Shown here in pieces: positions 32,683 through 43,024 of a DNA stretch of 64,000 nucleotides. Under the pieces are notes generated by a model that was given only the letters and a program-made list of their open reading frames with translations, was not told where the DNA came from and did no database searches. Location of the stretch: contig NZ_CP114200.1 of NCBI RefSeq assembly GCF_029392895.1, forward strand, positions 7,260,501-7,324,500, given 5' to 3'. The DNA comes from Streptomyces sp. 71268 (lineage in GTDB: Bacteria; Actinomycetota; Actinomycetes; Streptomycetales; Streptomycetaceae). Within the stretch, counting starts at the first letter, position 1. Every line of letters starts with the position of its first letter. The translations under genes were made by a program, and so were the position numbers.

Positions 32683-33507
32683 TCAGTTGAAGGTGCCGGG
32701 GTTCGGGCCGGTGCGCAGCTCGCGGTCCAGGCCCGCGATGGCGGACATGTCGGCGTCGCTCAGCTCGAAGCCGAAGACGTCGAGGTTCTGCCGGATGCGC
32801 TCGGGCGTGACGGACTTGGGGATCACGATGTTGCCGCTCCGCAGGTGCCAGCGCAGCACGACCTGCGCCGGTGACACGCCGTGCGACCGCGCGATCCGCA
32901 CGACCGGTTCGTCCTGGAGGACCGCGCCCTGCGCCAGCGGGCTCCACGCCTCGGTGGCGATGCCGTGCTCGGCGTGGTAGGCGCGCAGCTCGTTCTGCTG
33001 GAGCGCGGGGTGCAGCTCGACCTGGTTGACGGCGGGCGTGACCCCGGTGTGCTCGCGCAGCCGCTGGAGGTCGGCGACCCGGAAGTTCGACACGCCGATC
33101 GCGCGGGCGCGTCCGCTCGCCAGGATCTCCTCCAGCACCTCGTACGTCTCCACGTACAGATCACGGGCCGGGGTGGGCCAGTGGATCAGGTAGAGGTCGA
33201 CGTGGTCGAGGCCGAGCCTGTCCAGGGAGGCGTCGAACGCGGCCAGGGTCTTGTCCCTGCCCTGGTCGTCGTTCCAGAGCTTGGTCGTGACGAAGAGTTC
33301 CTCGCGGGGGAGCCCGGAGGCGCTGAGCGCCTTGCCGACGCCGCGCTCGTTGCCGTAGATCGCCGCGGTGTCGATGCTGCGGTAACCGGCCTCAAGCGCG
33401 CTGGCGACGGCGGCGGTGGTCTCCTCGTCGGGGACCTGGAAGACGCCGAAGCCGAGCTGCGGCATGACCACGCCGTTGTTGAGCGTCACGTTCGGGATGG
33501 CAGTCAC
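32683..33507 (-). CDS. Aldo/keto reductase (AKR5-like)
   Basis: 274 residues. Catalytic tetrad visible: Asp and Tyr in SIDTAAIYGNE, Lys in VTTKLWNDD, His in LYLIHWP. NADPH-binding VIPKSVTPERIRQN. Resembles 2,5-diketo-D-gluconate reductase-type enzymes, which reduce aldehydes and ketones broadly. GTG start. With the SDR and HbpS-like genes it suggests detoxification of reactive carbonyls or quinones exported or excluded by the MFS pump. Confidence 0.94.
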   Translation of the reverse strand: MTAIPNVTLNNGVVMPQLGFGVFQVPDEETTAAVASALEAGYRSIDTAAIYGNERGVGKALSASGLPREELFVTTKLWNDDQGRDKTLAAFDASLDRLGLDHVDLYLIHWPTPARDLYVETYEVLEEILASGRARAIGVSNFRVADLQRLREHTGVTPAVNQVELHPALQQNELRAYHAEHGIATEAWSPLAQGAVLQDEPVVRIARSHGVSPAQVVLRWHLRSGNIVIPKSVTPERIRQNLDVFGFELSDADMSAIAGLDRELRTGPNPGTFN

Positions 33508-33629
33508 GATGGGGGCCTTTCGGTGGTGCTTGTTGGTGCTTGTTGGTGCTGTGTTCGCTGTCCGTGCTGGTCGGGGCTGTGCGTGCCGCTCTGTGTCGGT
33601 CCGCGACGACCAGTACGGCTCGGCGCTGG

Positions 33630-34043
33630 TCAGAGGGCCTGGAGCGCGGTCTGGGCGAAGCCGTGGTCCTGCTCGGGGGCGCCGCCGCCGAGCCCGAGGG
33701 CGCCGACGAGGTGGCCGTCACGGTGGACGGGCACCCCGCCGGCGATGAACAGCAGGGGTCGGTTCAGCGCGGTGGGCAGCGAGTGGAAGGGGCCGTCCGG
33801 CTTGACCAGGTCGGCGACCTCGGCAGTCGGCGCGTTCAGTTGGAGGGCGGTGTACGCCTTGGCGGTGCTGGTCTCGCCGGAGATGAGCACGGCACGCTCG
33901 TCGCGGCGGAAGGCCAGCAGGTGTCCGCCGGCGTCGAGAACGGTGACGCTGACGGGCACCCCCGCCTCGTCGGCGGCCCGGCGCGCCGCGGCGATCAGGG
34001 TCTCGGCGTCGGCTGTGGTCAGCGGGGTCACTGTGGTGGTCAT
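33630..34043 (-). CDS. GlcG/HbpS-family heme-binding-like protein
   Basis: 137 residues. GlcG/HbpS pattern: DAETLIAAARRAADEAGVPVSV (start of fold), VLDAGGHLLAFRRDE, SGETSTAKAYTALQL, GGVPVHRDGHLVGALGLGGG. No signal peptide, unlike secreted HbpS of the SenS/SenR system, and no SenSR genes adjacent, so it is a cytoplasmic relative. ATG with AGGAAG upstream. Sits between MFS and AKR genes. Confidence 0.9.
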   Translation of the reverse strand: MTTTVTPLTTADAETLIAAARRAADEAGVPVSVTVLDAGGHLLAFRRDERAVLISGETSTAKAYTALQLNAPTAEVADLVKPDGPFHSLPTALNRPLLFIAGGVPVHRDGHLVGALGLGGGAPEQDHGFAQTALQAL

Positions 34044-34089
34044 GGGACACTTCCTACGGTGGGGGATGGATGTCCGCGTGTCGCGGCGG

Positions 34090-35376
34090 TCAGGAGCGGC
34101 CGGCGCCCGTCGCGGCCGGGACGGCGCCGGAGTCGGCGGCCGGGGCCCAGGCGAGGTCCGCTGGCACCGGGGCCGCGGTGTCGAGGGGGCGTACGAGGGG
34201 TTCGGGGGCTCGGGGCGTCGCGGCGCGCCGGCCCGAGCGCGCTTCTAGTCGGTGCGAGACGACGGCCAGCGCCAGGGCTGCGGCGGCCAGGGCGGCACCG
34301 ACGGCGTTGGGCGTGGTGTAGCCGAGCCCCGCGGAGATCACCATGCCGCCGAGCCAGGCGGACAGCGCGTTGCCCAGGTTGAAGGCGCCTATGTTGGCCG
34401 CGGACGCCAGGGTGGGAGCGCCGTGAGCCTGGTCCAGGACCCGCTTCTGCAGCGGCGGGACGGTGGCGAAGCCCAGCGCGCCGATGAGGAAGACGGCCAC
34501 GACGGCCGCGATCTTGACCGAGGCCAGGAAGGTGAAGAGGAACAGGACCAGCGCCAGGCCGCCCAGGGCCGTGTAGAGCAGGGGCATCAACCTGCGGTCG
34601 GCGAACCGGCCGCCGAGGAGGTTGCCCACCACCATGCCGAGCCCGAAGACCACCATCAGCCAGGTGACGGACGACTCGGCGAAGCCGCCGACCTCGGTCA
34701 TCATCGGCGCGATGTAGGTGATCGCGGCGAACACTCCGCCGAAGCCGAGCACCGTCATGGCCATGGCCAGCACGACCTGCACGTTCCTGAACGCGGCGAC
34801 CTCGTGTCGCAGTCGCACGCCCTCCGGCCTGGGCAGGTCGGGGACGAGCTTGGCGACGCCCACCAGGCCGAGCACGCCGAGCGCGGCGACGAGCGCGAAG
34901 GTCACCCGCCAGCCGGCGCTCTGGCCCACGTACGTGCCCAGGGGCACGCCGACGACGTTGGCCACGGTCAGGCCGGTGAACATCATGGAGATGGCGCCGG
35001 CCTTCTTCTCCGGCGCCACCAGCTCGGCGGCGACGACGGAGCCGATGCCGAAGAAGGCGCCGTGGGCCAGCGAGGCCACCACCCGGCCGATCAGCATGAC
35101 GGCGAAGACAGGGGCCACGGCGGAGATGAGGTTGCCGAGGATGAACAGGCCCATGAGCAGCATGAGCATGTTCTTCCGCGAGATCCGGGTGCCGAGGACG
35201 GTCATGATCGGCGCTCCGATCATGACACCGAGGGCGTACCCGGTGACCAGGTAGCCGGCCGTCGGAACCGACACTCCGAGATCCGCGCCGACCTGGGGCA
35301 GCAGCCCCATGATCACGAATTCGGTAGTGCCGATTCCGAAGGCGCCCAGGGCCAGGGCCAGCAGTGCGAGTGGCAT
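34090..35376 (-). CDS. MFS transporter, DHA1 drug/arabinose-efflux type
   Basis: 428 residues, 12 transmembrane helices, starting MPLALLALALGAFGIGTTEFV, which with EFVIMGLLPQVGADLGVSVP is typical of the AraJ/YdhP efflux subfamily. Motif A is degenerate (GTRISRKNML). First gene of the minus-strand cluster and divergent from the MarR regulator, so it is probably derepressed by the compound it exports. Confidence 0.92.
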   Translation of the reverse strand: MPLALLALALGAFGIGTTEFVIMGLLPQVGADLGVSVPTAGYLVTGYALGVMIGAPIMTVLGTRISRKNMLMLLMGLFILGNLISAVAPVFAVMLIGRVVASLAHGAFFGIGSVVAAELVAPEKKAGAISMMFTGLTVANVVGVPLGTYVGQSAGWRVTFALVAALGVLGLVGVAKLVPDLPRPEGVRLRHEVAAFRNVQVVLAMAMTVLGFGGVFAAITYIAPMMTEVGGFAESSVTWLMVVFGLGMVVGNLLGGRFADRRLMPLLYTALGGLALVLFLFTFLASVKIAAVVAVFLIGALGFATVPPLQKRVLDQAHGAPTLASAANIGAFNLGNALSAWLGGMVISAGLGYTTPNAVGAALAAAALALAVVSHRLEARSGRRAATPRAPEPLVRPLDTAAPVPADLAWAPAADSGAVPAATGAGRS

Positions 35377-35452
35377 GACGGGGTCCTTTGGTGGTGCGGG
35401 GACGGGATGGAGAACCCGAAGGTGAGACGCGTCTGCGCCTTACGAGCGTCCA

Positions 35453-35494
35453 CAATAATTGCACACGCGGGATATCCGCAAGCGCGGGTATAGT
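35453..35494. promoter_or_regulatory. Divergent MFS/marR promoter region with palindromes
   Basis: CAATAATTG (35453-35461) and GGATATCC (35470-35477) are perfect short palindromes framed by TTGC...GCAA, and TATAGT (35489-35494) is a good -10 for the MarR gene. AT-rich against the local background; likely MarR operator. Confidence 0.5.
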
Positions 35495-35572
35495 GACGTA
35501 GGTGATACGCCGCCCGTCTTCCGTCGGCGCGGCGCCGCCGCCGCCCGCGAGATCCGCCCGAGGGAGTTGCCC

Positions 35573-36040
35573 ATGACCGCCACCGACCCGGCGATGACAG
35601 CGCTGGCGCACCGTTGGTCGGCCCTTTCGCTGCTGCATGGCCGCATAGAAGGCCGCGTCGAACGCGCGCTCCAGGCGGGGCACGAGCTGAGTGCGCGCGA
35701 GTACTCGCTGCTGGACGTGCTCAGCCGGCAGCACGACGGCGAGGGCGGCCACCTGCAGATGCGCCAGGTCGCCGACTCCGTCGTCCTCAGTCAGAGCGCG
35801 ACCACGCGCCTGGTGGCCCGCCTGGAGGAGCGCGGCCTGCTCTCGCGCTACCTGTGCCCCACCGACCGTCGCGGCATATACACGGACGTGACCGAGGCCG
35901 GTGCGCGCCTGCTGGACGAGGCTCGCCCCACCCACAACGCCGCCCTGCGCAAGGCCCTCGACGAGGCGGCCGAGGACCCCGCGTTCGCGCCCCTCGTCAA
36001 CGCCGTCCACGAACTGCCGGGAGCCATCCAGCCGGTGTGA
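35573..36040 (+). CDS. MarR-family transcriptional regulator
   Basis: 155 residues from ATG 35573 with GAGGGAG upstream. Winged helix: LSAREYSLLDVLSRQ, LQMRQVADSVVLSQSATTRLVARLEERGLL and wing CPTDRRGIYTDVTEAG. Dimerisation helices at both ends. Divergent from the MFS, HbpS-like, AKR and SDR genes; expected to repress them and itself. Confidence 0.93.
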   Translation: MTATDPAMTALAHRWSALSLLHGRIEGRVERALQAGHELSAREYSLLDVLSRQHDGEGGHLQMRQVADSVVLSQSATTRLVARLEERGLLSRYLCPTDRRGIYTDVTEAGARLLDEARPTHNAALRKALDEAAEDPAFAPLVNAVHELPGAIQPV

Positions 36041-36701
36041 GTCGGCGCCCCGGCGTCGTGGGGGCGGGGCCGTCCGGGGGCTTGGCGAGTCCTCGGCTCG
36101 TGTTCCTCGGCTCGCCGGGTCAGGTCGGCGTGGTCGCCTCGTCCGTAACGTAGGCGCCCGGTCGTCGGCGAGCCCCCGGAGGGGGCGTTGGTGGCGCTCA
36201 CCTCCCCGCCGCGACGCTCACGGTGCCCGCGAAGCCGCTGTCCCCCGCGCCACGGGCCGGCCCCGCCCGTGCCGGTTCCAGGGGCGGGGCGTGTACCTCG
36301 TCCCGACAGGGGCGTCGCGCTCACCCCGGCAGCGGTACCGCGCTCACCTCGGCAGTGACACCGCGCTCGCCCCGCGGCAGCGGCATCGCGGCGCGGCCCG
36401 TCAGGCGAACCTCTCCCGTGCCCGTGCCCGTGCGCTCGCTCCGCCCCCTCGCCGCAGGGTGACTCCTCCACCCACGCGGCCCGCGCGGACGGACGGTTCG
36501 ACTCCGCGGCCAGCGGAGTCGCGGGAGTGTGGCGGCCGGCGCCCGCCGCGCTCAACGGGCTTGGAGGGCAGGGAGCTTACGCGACGGTAAGTCGGGCGCC
36601 GACCGGCGCGAACCCGTTGCCTCAAGGGCTTGTGGAAACTGGAACACGTTCTTAGCATCGGCGGTGTTACAGCAAAATTGTCATAACGACGTGGGGGTCG
36701 G
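36041..36701. other. 661-bp gene-poor region with degenerate repeats
   Basis: Between the MarR gene and the beta-oxidation operon. Two diverged 23-bp direct repeats lie at 36328-36350 and 36351-36373 (GGCAGCGGTACCGCGCTCACC and GGCAGTGACACCGCGCTCGCC). No frame looks coding. The last 80 bases are AT-richer and contain the operon promoter and a KstR-like site. Confidence 0.5.
36640..36653. promoter_or_regulatory. KstR/TetR-like operator before beta-oxidation operon
   Basis: TGGAACACGTTCTT fits the KstR-type pattern TNNAACNNGTTNNA at all but the last base. It is centred about 55 bases before the CoA-transferase ATG, in promoter position. TetR-type regulators of lipid and sterol catabolism bind such sites in actinomycetes. 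Confidence 0.5.
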
Positions 36702-37841
36702 ATGACGGCAACACCACACGGTCCGCTCACCGGGGTGCGGGTCGTGGAACTGGCAGGCATCGGCCCCGGTCCGTACGCGGCGATGGTGCTCGCCGACCTC
36801 GGCGCCGACGTGGTGCGCGTCGATCGCCCGGCCGGCGCCGGTCTGGGCATCGACCCGGCCCACGACATCACCAACCGCAACAAGCGCTCGGTGACCGTCG
36901 ACCTCAAGTCCGAGCGGGGCCCGGGGACCGTGCTCGACCTCGCCGAGCGTGCCGACATCCTCATCGAGGGGCTGCGCCCCGGCGTCGCCGAGCGGCTCGG
37001 TGTCGGCCCCGACGCCTGTCTGGCCCGCAACCCGGCGTTGGTCTACGGCCGGATGACCGGCTGGGGCCAGGACGGGCCGCTGGCCCAGCGGGCCGGGCAC
37101 GACATCGGCTACATCGCCATCACAGGCGTCCTCGGCATGATCGGCTCGCCGGACGAGCCGCCGGCCATCCCCGCCAACCTCGTCGGGGACTACGCGGGCG
37201 GCTCCCTCTACCTGGTCATCGGCGTCCTCGCGGCCCTCCAGCACGCCCGCACCCCGGGCGGCGCGGGCCAGGTCGTGGACGCCGCGATCGTGGACGGCAC
37301 GGTCCACCTTTCCTCGATGATCCACGGCATGCTGGCGGCCGGCGCGTGGCAGGACCGCAGGGGCGCCAACCTGCTCGACGGCGGCTGCCCGTTCTACGGC
37401 GTCTACGAGACCGCGGACGGCGGCCACATGGCGGTCGGCGCCCTGGAGCCGCGGTTCTACGCCGAGTTCGTCGCCCTGCTCGGCATCGCCGACCAGGCCC
37501 CCGCCCAGGGCGACATGGCCCGCTGGGGCGAACTGCGTGAACAGGTGGCGGCCCGCTTCAGAACCCGTACCCGCGAGGAGTGGACCGAGGTGTTCGCGGC
37601 GTCGGACGCCTGCGCCGCGCCCGTGCTCTCGCTGCGCGAGGCGCCAGACCACCCGCACCTGGCCGCCCGCGGCACCTTCACCGAGCACGGCGGCATCGTC
37701 CAACCGGCCCCCGCGCCCCGCTTCTCGGCGACCCCGGGCAGCGTGCGCAGACCCCCGGCCCTGCCGGGCGCGCACACCGCCGAGGTCGCCGACGACTGGG
37801 GCCTGCCACACCTCGCCGACCCACCCGCCACCGGCCCGTGA
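36702..37841 (+). CDS. CoA-transferase family III, alpha-methylacyl-CoA racemase type
   Basis: 379 residues. CaiB/BaiF fold: GVRVVELAGIGPGPYAAMVLADLGADVV (in part). The racemase triad of mycobacterial MCR appears conserved: His in RAGHDIGY, Asp in VGDYAGGS and Glu in GALEPRFY. That favours 2-methylacyl-CoA racemase over CoA transfer: it would invert the R methyl-branched acyl-CoA so that beta-oxidation can proceed. First gene of a four-gene lipid operon, ATG with GGGGG upstream. Confidence 0.92.
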   Translation: MTATPHGPLTGVRVVELAGIGPGPYAAMVLADLGADVVRVDRPAGAGLGIDPAHDITNRNKRSVTVDLKSERGPGTVLDLAERADILIEGLRPGVAERLGVGPDACLARNPALVYGRMTGWGQDGPLAQRAGHDIGYIAITGVLGMIGSPDEPPAIPANLVGDYAGGSLYLVIGVLAALQHARTPGGAGQVVDAAIVDGTVHLSSMIHGMLAAGAWQDRRGANLLDGGCPFYGVYETADGGHMAVGALEPRFYAEFVALLGIADQAPAQGDMARWGELREQVAARFRTRTREEWTEVFAASDACAAPVLSLREAPDHPHLAARGTFTEHGGIVQPAPAPRFSATPGSVRRPPALPGAHTAEVADDWGLPHLADPPATGP

Positions 37842-37915
37842 CCCCCGGACCCGTAACGCCCGGGAGGCCCGGACCCGTGATCGCCGGTCCCGTTACCGCC
37901 GGGCCCGCGACCCGG
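37833..37915 (+). repeat. 15-bp degenerate tandem repeats in operon spacer
   Basis: Five units of GG-N-CCCGT-N-ACCGCC type (37833-37846, 37847-37861, 37871-37885, 37886-37900, 37901-37915), interrupted by GGGAGGCCC. The first unit contains the stop codon of the racemase gene. In one frame they would read GPVTP/GPVIA/GPVTA, but no start or ribosome site supports translation. Confidence 0.6.
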
Positions 37916-38001
37916 CCCGCGCCCCGCACCGGGTGGCCGCCAGCGCACGCGGCCCCCGCCCCGCACCGTCCGCCCGTACGGCAGCACCCGAGGAGAGACA
38001 C

Positions 38002-39144
38002 GTGAAGCGCCAGATCTTCGCCGCGGAACACGAGGCGTTCCGCGAGACCGTACGGACCTTCCTGGCCAAGGAGGTGCTGCCGCACTACGAGCGGTGGGAG
38101 GAGAACGGCATCGTGGACCGGGACGCCTGGCTCGCGGCCGGCCGGCAGGGGCTGCTCGGCTTCGCGGTGCCCGAGGAGTTCGGGGGCGGCGGCAACGAGG
38201 ACTTCCGCTACAGCGCCGTGCTCGCCGAGGAGTTCACCCGCGCCGCGGCCCCGGGCCTCGCGCTCGGCCTGCACAACGACATCATCGGCCCGTACCTGAC
38301 CTCGCTCGGCACCGACGAGCAGAAGCGCCGCTGGCTGCCCGGTTTCTGCAGTGGCGAGATCATCACGGCCATCGCCATGACCGAGCCCGGCGCCGGCTCC
38401 GACCTGCAGGGCATCCGCACCAGCGCCGAGGACCGGGGCGACCACTGGGTGTTGAACGGCTCCAAGACGTTCATCTCCAACGGCATCCTGGCCGACCTGG
38501 TCATCGTCGTCGCCAAGACCACCCCCGAGGGCGGGGCGCACGGGCTGAGCCTGCTGGTGGTCGAGCGCGGCATGGCCGGCTTCGAGCGGGGCCGCAATCT
38601 CGCCAAGATCGGACAGAAGTCCCAGGACACCGCCGAACTGTTCTTCAACGACGTGGTCGTGCCCAAGGAGAACCTGCTCGGCGAGTTGAACGGCGCGTTC
38701 GTCCACCTCATGACCAACCTCGCCAAGGAGCGGCTGAACATCGCGGTCGCCTCCATCGCCGGGGCCGAGCACGTCCTGGAGATGACGACGAACTACGTCA
38801 AGGAGCGCGAGGCGTTCGGCCGGCCGCTGGCCAAGCTCCAGCACGTGCGATTCGAGATCGCCGAGATGGCCACCGAATGCGCCGTCACCCGCACCTTCGT
38901 GGACCGCTGCATCGTGGACCACGACGCCGGGGAGCTTGACGCCGCACACGCCTCGATGGCCAAGTGGTGGGCGAGCGAGCTCCAGAAGCGGGTCACCGAC
39001 CGCTGCCTCCAGCTCCACGGCGGCTACGGCTACATGGCCGAATATCCCATCGCCCGGGCGTTCACCGACGGCCGCATCCAGACGATCTACGGCGGCACCA
39101 CCGAGATCATGAAGGAGATCATCGGCCGGTCCCTGCTCTCCTGA
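38002..39144 (+). CDS. Acyl-CoA dehydrogenase
   Basis: 380 residues, usual length. ACAD signatures: IAMTEPGAGSDLQGIRTSA, LNGSKTFISNG, CLQLHGGYGYMAEYPIARAF and YGGTTEIMKEIIGRS. The MCAD-position Glu is Gly here (IYGGTTE), so the base should be the Glu in LAKERLNIAV, as in the LCAD/IVD-like class. FAD enzyme making trans-2-enoyl-CoA. GTG start with GAGGAGAGA upstream. Second gene of the operon. Confidence 0.95.
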   Translation: MKRQIFAAEHEAFRETVRTFLAKEVLPHYERWEENGIVDRDAWLAAGRQGLLGFAVPEEFGGGGNEDFRYSAVLAEEFTRAAAPGLALGLHNDIIGPYLTSLGTDEQKRRWLPGFCSGEIITAIAMTEPGAGSDLQGIRTSAEDRGDHWVLNGSKTFISNGILADLVIVVAKTTPEGGAHGLSLLVVERGMAGFERGRNLAKIGQKSQDTAELFFNDVVVPKENLLGELNGAFVHLMTNLAKERLNIAVASIAGAEHVLEMTTNYVKEREAFGRPLAKLQHVRFEIAEMATECAVTRTFVDRCIVDHDAGELDAAHASMAKWWASELQKRVTDRCLQLHGGYGYMAEYPIARAFTDGRIQTIYGGTTEIMKEIIGRSLLS

Positions 39145-39222
39145 CCCACCCGCCCCCGGCGAGCGCGGACGCGCCGAACCCGGTGGCAGACCCCGTACCG
39201 CTCTCCCCGAAAGGCTTCCGAC

Positions 39223-40437
<1,215 letters not shown>

Positions 40438-40472
40438 CCGCCCGCCGCCAACCCTCATACGGAGACAGACAG

Positions 40473-42653
40473 ATGAGCACCGAGCCCACCACCATCCGCT
40501 GGGAACAGGACGACACGGGCGTGGTCACCCTCGTCCTGGACGACCCGGACCAGTCGGCCAACACCATGAACGCCGCCTTCAAGGCGTCGCTGGCCGCCGT
40601 CGCCGACCGCCTGGAGGCCGAGCGGGACTCCGTCCGTGGCATCATCGTCACCTCGGCCAAGAAGACCTTCTTCGCCGGCGGCGACCTGCGCGACCTGATC
40701 GCCGTCACCCCCGAGCACGCGCGGCAGGTCTTCGACGCCAGCCGCGAACTCAAGCGCGACCTGCGCCGCATCGAGACCCTCGGCAAGCCGATCGTCGCGG
40801 CCATCAACGGCGCCGCGCTCGGCGGTGGTTACGAGATCGCCCTGGCCTGCCACCACCGCGTCGCCCTGGAGGCGCCGGGCAGCAAGATCGGCCTGCCCGA
40901 GGTCACCCTCGGCCTGCTGCCCGGCGGCGGTGGCGTGGTCCGTACCGTACGCCTGCTCGGCATCACCGACGCGCTGCTCAAGGTGCTGCTCCAGGGCACC
41001 CAGTACAGCCCGGCCAGGGCACTCGAGGCCGGCCTGGTCCACGAACTCGCCGCGGACCGGGACGAGTTGTTCGCCAAGGCGCGCGCGTTCATCGACGACC
41101 ACCCCGAGTCCCGCCAGCCCTGGGACACCGACGGCTACAAGATCCCCGGCGGCACCCCGGCCCACCCGAAGTTCGCGGCCAACCTGCCGGCGTACCCGGC
41201 CAACCTCCGCAAGCAGTTGAACGGCGCCCACTACCCGGCCCCGCGCAACATCATGGCCGCCGCGGTCGAGGGCTCCCAGGTGGACTTCGAGACCGCGCAG
41301 ACCATCGAGGCCCGGTACTTCACCGAGCTGGTCACCGGCCAGATCGCCAAGAACATGACGCAGGCGTTCTTCTTCGACCTCCAGGCGGTCAACTCCGGTG
41401 CCAACCGGCCGTCGGGCATCGAGCCGCACACCGTGCGCAAGGTCGCGGTGCTCGGCGCCGGCATGATGGGCGCCGGCATCGCGTACTCCTGCGCCAAGGC
41501 CGGCATCGAGGTCGTGCTCAAGGACGTCAGCCAGGAGGCGGCCGACAAGGGCAAGGGCTACTCCGAGAAGCTGTGCGCCAAGGCCGTCTCGCGCGGCCGT
41601 ACGAGCCAGGACAAGGCGGACGCGCTGCTCGCCCGCATCACCCCGACCGCCGACCCGCGGGACCTGGCCGGCTGTGACGCGGTGATCGAGGCCGTCTTCG
41701 AGGACACCGCCCTCAAGCACAAGGTGTTCCAGGAGATCCAGGGCATCGTGGAGCCGGACGCGCTGCTGTGCTCCAACACCTCCACGCTGCCCATCACCCT
41801 GCTCGCCGAGGGCGTGGAGCGGCCGGTCGACTTCGTCGGCCTGCACTTCTTCTCGCCGGTGGACAAGATGCCGCTGGTGGAGATCATCAAGGGCGGCAAG
41901 ACCGGCGAGGCCGCGCTGGCCCGCGCGTTCGACCTGGTCCGGCAGATCCAGAAGACGCCCATCGTGGTCAACGACTCGCGCGGCTTCTTCACCTCGCGCG
42001 TCATCGGCCACTTCATCAACGAGGGCGTCTCGATGCTCGCCGAGGGCGTCCCGGCCCCCACCATCGAGCAGGCCGCGGGCCAGGCCGGCTACCCGGCCAA
42101 GGTGCTCTCGCTCATGGACGAGCTGACCCTGACGCTGCCGCGCAAGATCCGCGAGGAGACCAAGCGGGCCGTCGAGGAGGCGGGCGGCGTGTGGGAGACG
42201 CACCCCGCGGAGGCGGTCATCGACCGCATGGTGCTGGAGTTCGAGCGCCCGGGCCGTAGCGGCGGCGCCGGCTTCTACGACTACGTGGACGGCAAGCGGG
42301 CGGGGCTGTGGCCGGGGCTGGCCGAGCACTTCGGCCCCGCCGGCGACGCCCCCGAGGTGCCCTTCGAGGACCTGAAGGAGCGCATGCTGTTCGCCGAGGC
42401 GCTGGACACCGTGCGCTGCGTCGAGGAGGGCGTGCTCACCTCGGTCGCCGACGCCAACATCGGCTCCATCTTCGGCATCGGCTTCCCGGCCTGGACCGGC
42501 GGCGTCCTCCAGTACATCAACGGTTACGCGGGCGGCCTGCCCGGCTTCGTCGCCCGCGCCCGCGAACTCCAGGCCGCCTACGGCGACCGCTTCGCCCCGC
42601 CGGCCCTGCTGGTGGAGAAGGCCGAGCGGGGGGAGCGGTTCGCCGACGCGTAG
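40473..42653 (+). CDS. FadB-type enoyl-CoA hydratase / 3-hydroxyacyl-CoA dehydrogenase
   Basis: 726 residues. N-terminal crotonase domain (1-200) with oxyanion motifs FFAGGDLRDL and NGAALGGGYEIAL and the catalytic Glu region IGLPEVTLGLLPGGGG; middle NAD-binding domain from about 325 (VAVLGAGMMGAGIAYSCAKAG); C-terminal 3HCDH domains with HFFSPVDKMPLVEII and NDSRGFFTSRV. Performs hydration and oxidation steps of beta-oxidation and should pair with the thiolase just upstream. ATG 40473 with ACGGAGA upstream; the frame is open much farther upstream but only as antisense-like sequence. Confidence 0.95.
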   Translation: MSTEPTTIRWEQDDTGVVTLVLDDPDQSANTMNAAFKASLAAVADRLEAERDSVRGIIVTSAKKTFFAGGDLRDLIAVTPEHARQVFDASRELKRDLRRIETLGKPIVAAINGAALGGGYEIALACHHRVALEAPGSKIGLPEVTLGLLPGGGGVVRTVRLLGITDALLKVLLQGTQYSPARALEAGLVHELAADRDELFAKARAFIDDHPESRQPWDTDGYKIPGGTPAHPKFAANLPAYPANLRKQLNGAHYPAPRNIMAAAVEGSQVDFETAQTIEARYFTELVTGQIAKNMTQAFFFDLQAVNSGANRPSGIEPHTVRKVAVLGAGMMGAGIAYSCAKAGIEVVLKDVSQEAADKGKGYSEKLCAKAVSRGRTSQDKADALLARITPTADPRDLAGCDAVIEAVFEDTALKHKVFQEIQGIVEPDALLCSNTSTLPITLLAEGVERPVDFVGLHFFSPVDKMPLVEIIKGGKTGEAALARAFDLVRQIQKTPIVVNDSRGFFTSRVIGHFINEGVSMLAEGVPAPTIEQAAGQAGYPAKVLSLMDELTLTLPRKIREETKRAVEEAGGVWETHPAEAVIDRMVLEFERPGRSGGAGFYDYVDGKRAGLWPGLAEHFGPAGDAPEVPFEDLKERMLFAEALDTVRCVEEGVLTSVADANIGSIFGIGFPAWTGGVLQYINGYAGGLPGFVARARELQAAYGDRFAPPALLVEKAERGERFADA

Positions 42654-42684
42654 CGCCTGGCCGGCGCGGGCTTCGGGGAGCGCC

Positions 42685-42729
42685 GGCCCGGCGCCGCCCG
42701 GCGGCCGCACCGTCGGGCGGCGCCCGGCC
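42685..42729 (+). terminator. Hairpin terminator of beta-oxidation operon, in a 371-bp gap
   Basis: Arms GGCCCGGCGCCGCCC (42685-42699) and GGGCGGCGCCCGGCC (42715-42729) pair at 13 of 15 positions. The rest of the gap 42730-43024 holds no recognisable frame; its last 100 bases are less GC-rich and probably carry the promoter of the next gene. Confidence 0.65.
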
Positions 42730-43024
42730 CCGCACCCGCCGGGCTCGGCCGTACTGACCCGGCGACGAGGCGTCCCGCCACCGAGTCGCCGGGCCAGGGC
42801 GTTGGCGTCGGCCCGCTCAGCGGAGCCCGCGCCTGACGCGTTCGGTCCGGGTCAGATCCTCCGTCAGGCTCTCCGGGGCCACGGGGTACGCGGTGTCGTC
42901 GAGGGCGTCGTGGTGATGAGCGCCGACTCGACGTCACGGGCTCTTGACCTCAACCAAGCTTGAGGTCGGACGATCTCCTGGAGTGGTCCGCACGGAGCGG
43001 AGCTCGGTGATGAGGGGCGGGCCC

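Noticed and set aside
33630..34043. HbpS of the SenS/SenR heme-sensing system
   Set aside because: No signal peptide and no adjacent sensor kinase or regulator; only the GlcG/HbpS fold is claimed.
34040..36010. 656-codon frame overlapping the MFS and MarR genes
   Set aside because: Out of frame with the transmembrane MFS protein and antisense to MarR; no coherent domain.
40455..42710. 751-codon minus-strand frame opposite the FadB-type gene
   Set aside because: Antisense shadow; the + strand shows complete crotonase and 3HCDH motifs.
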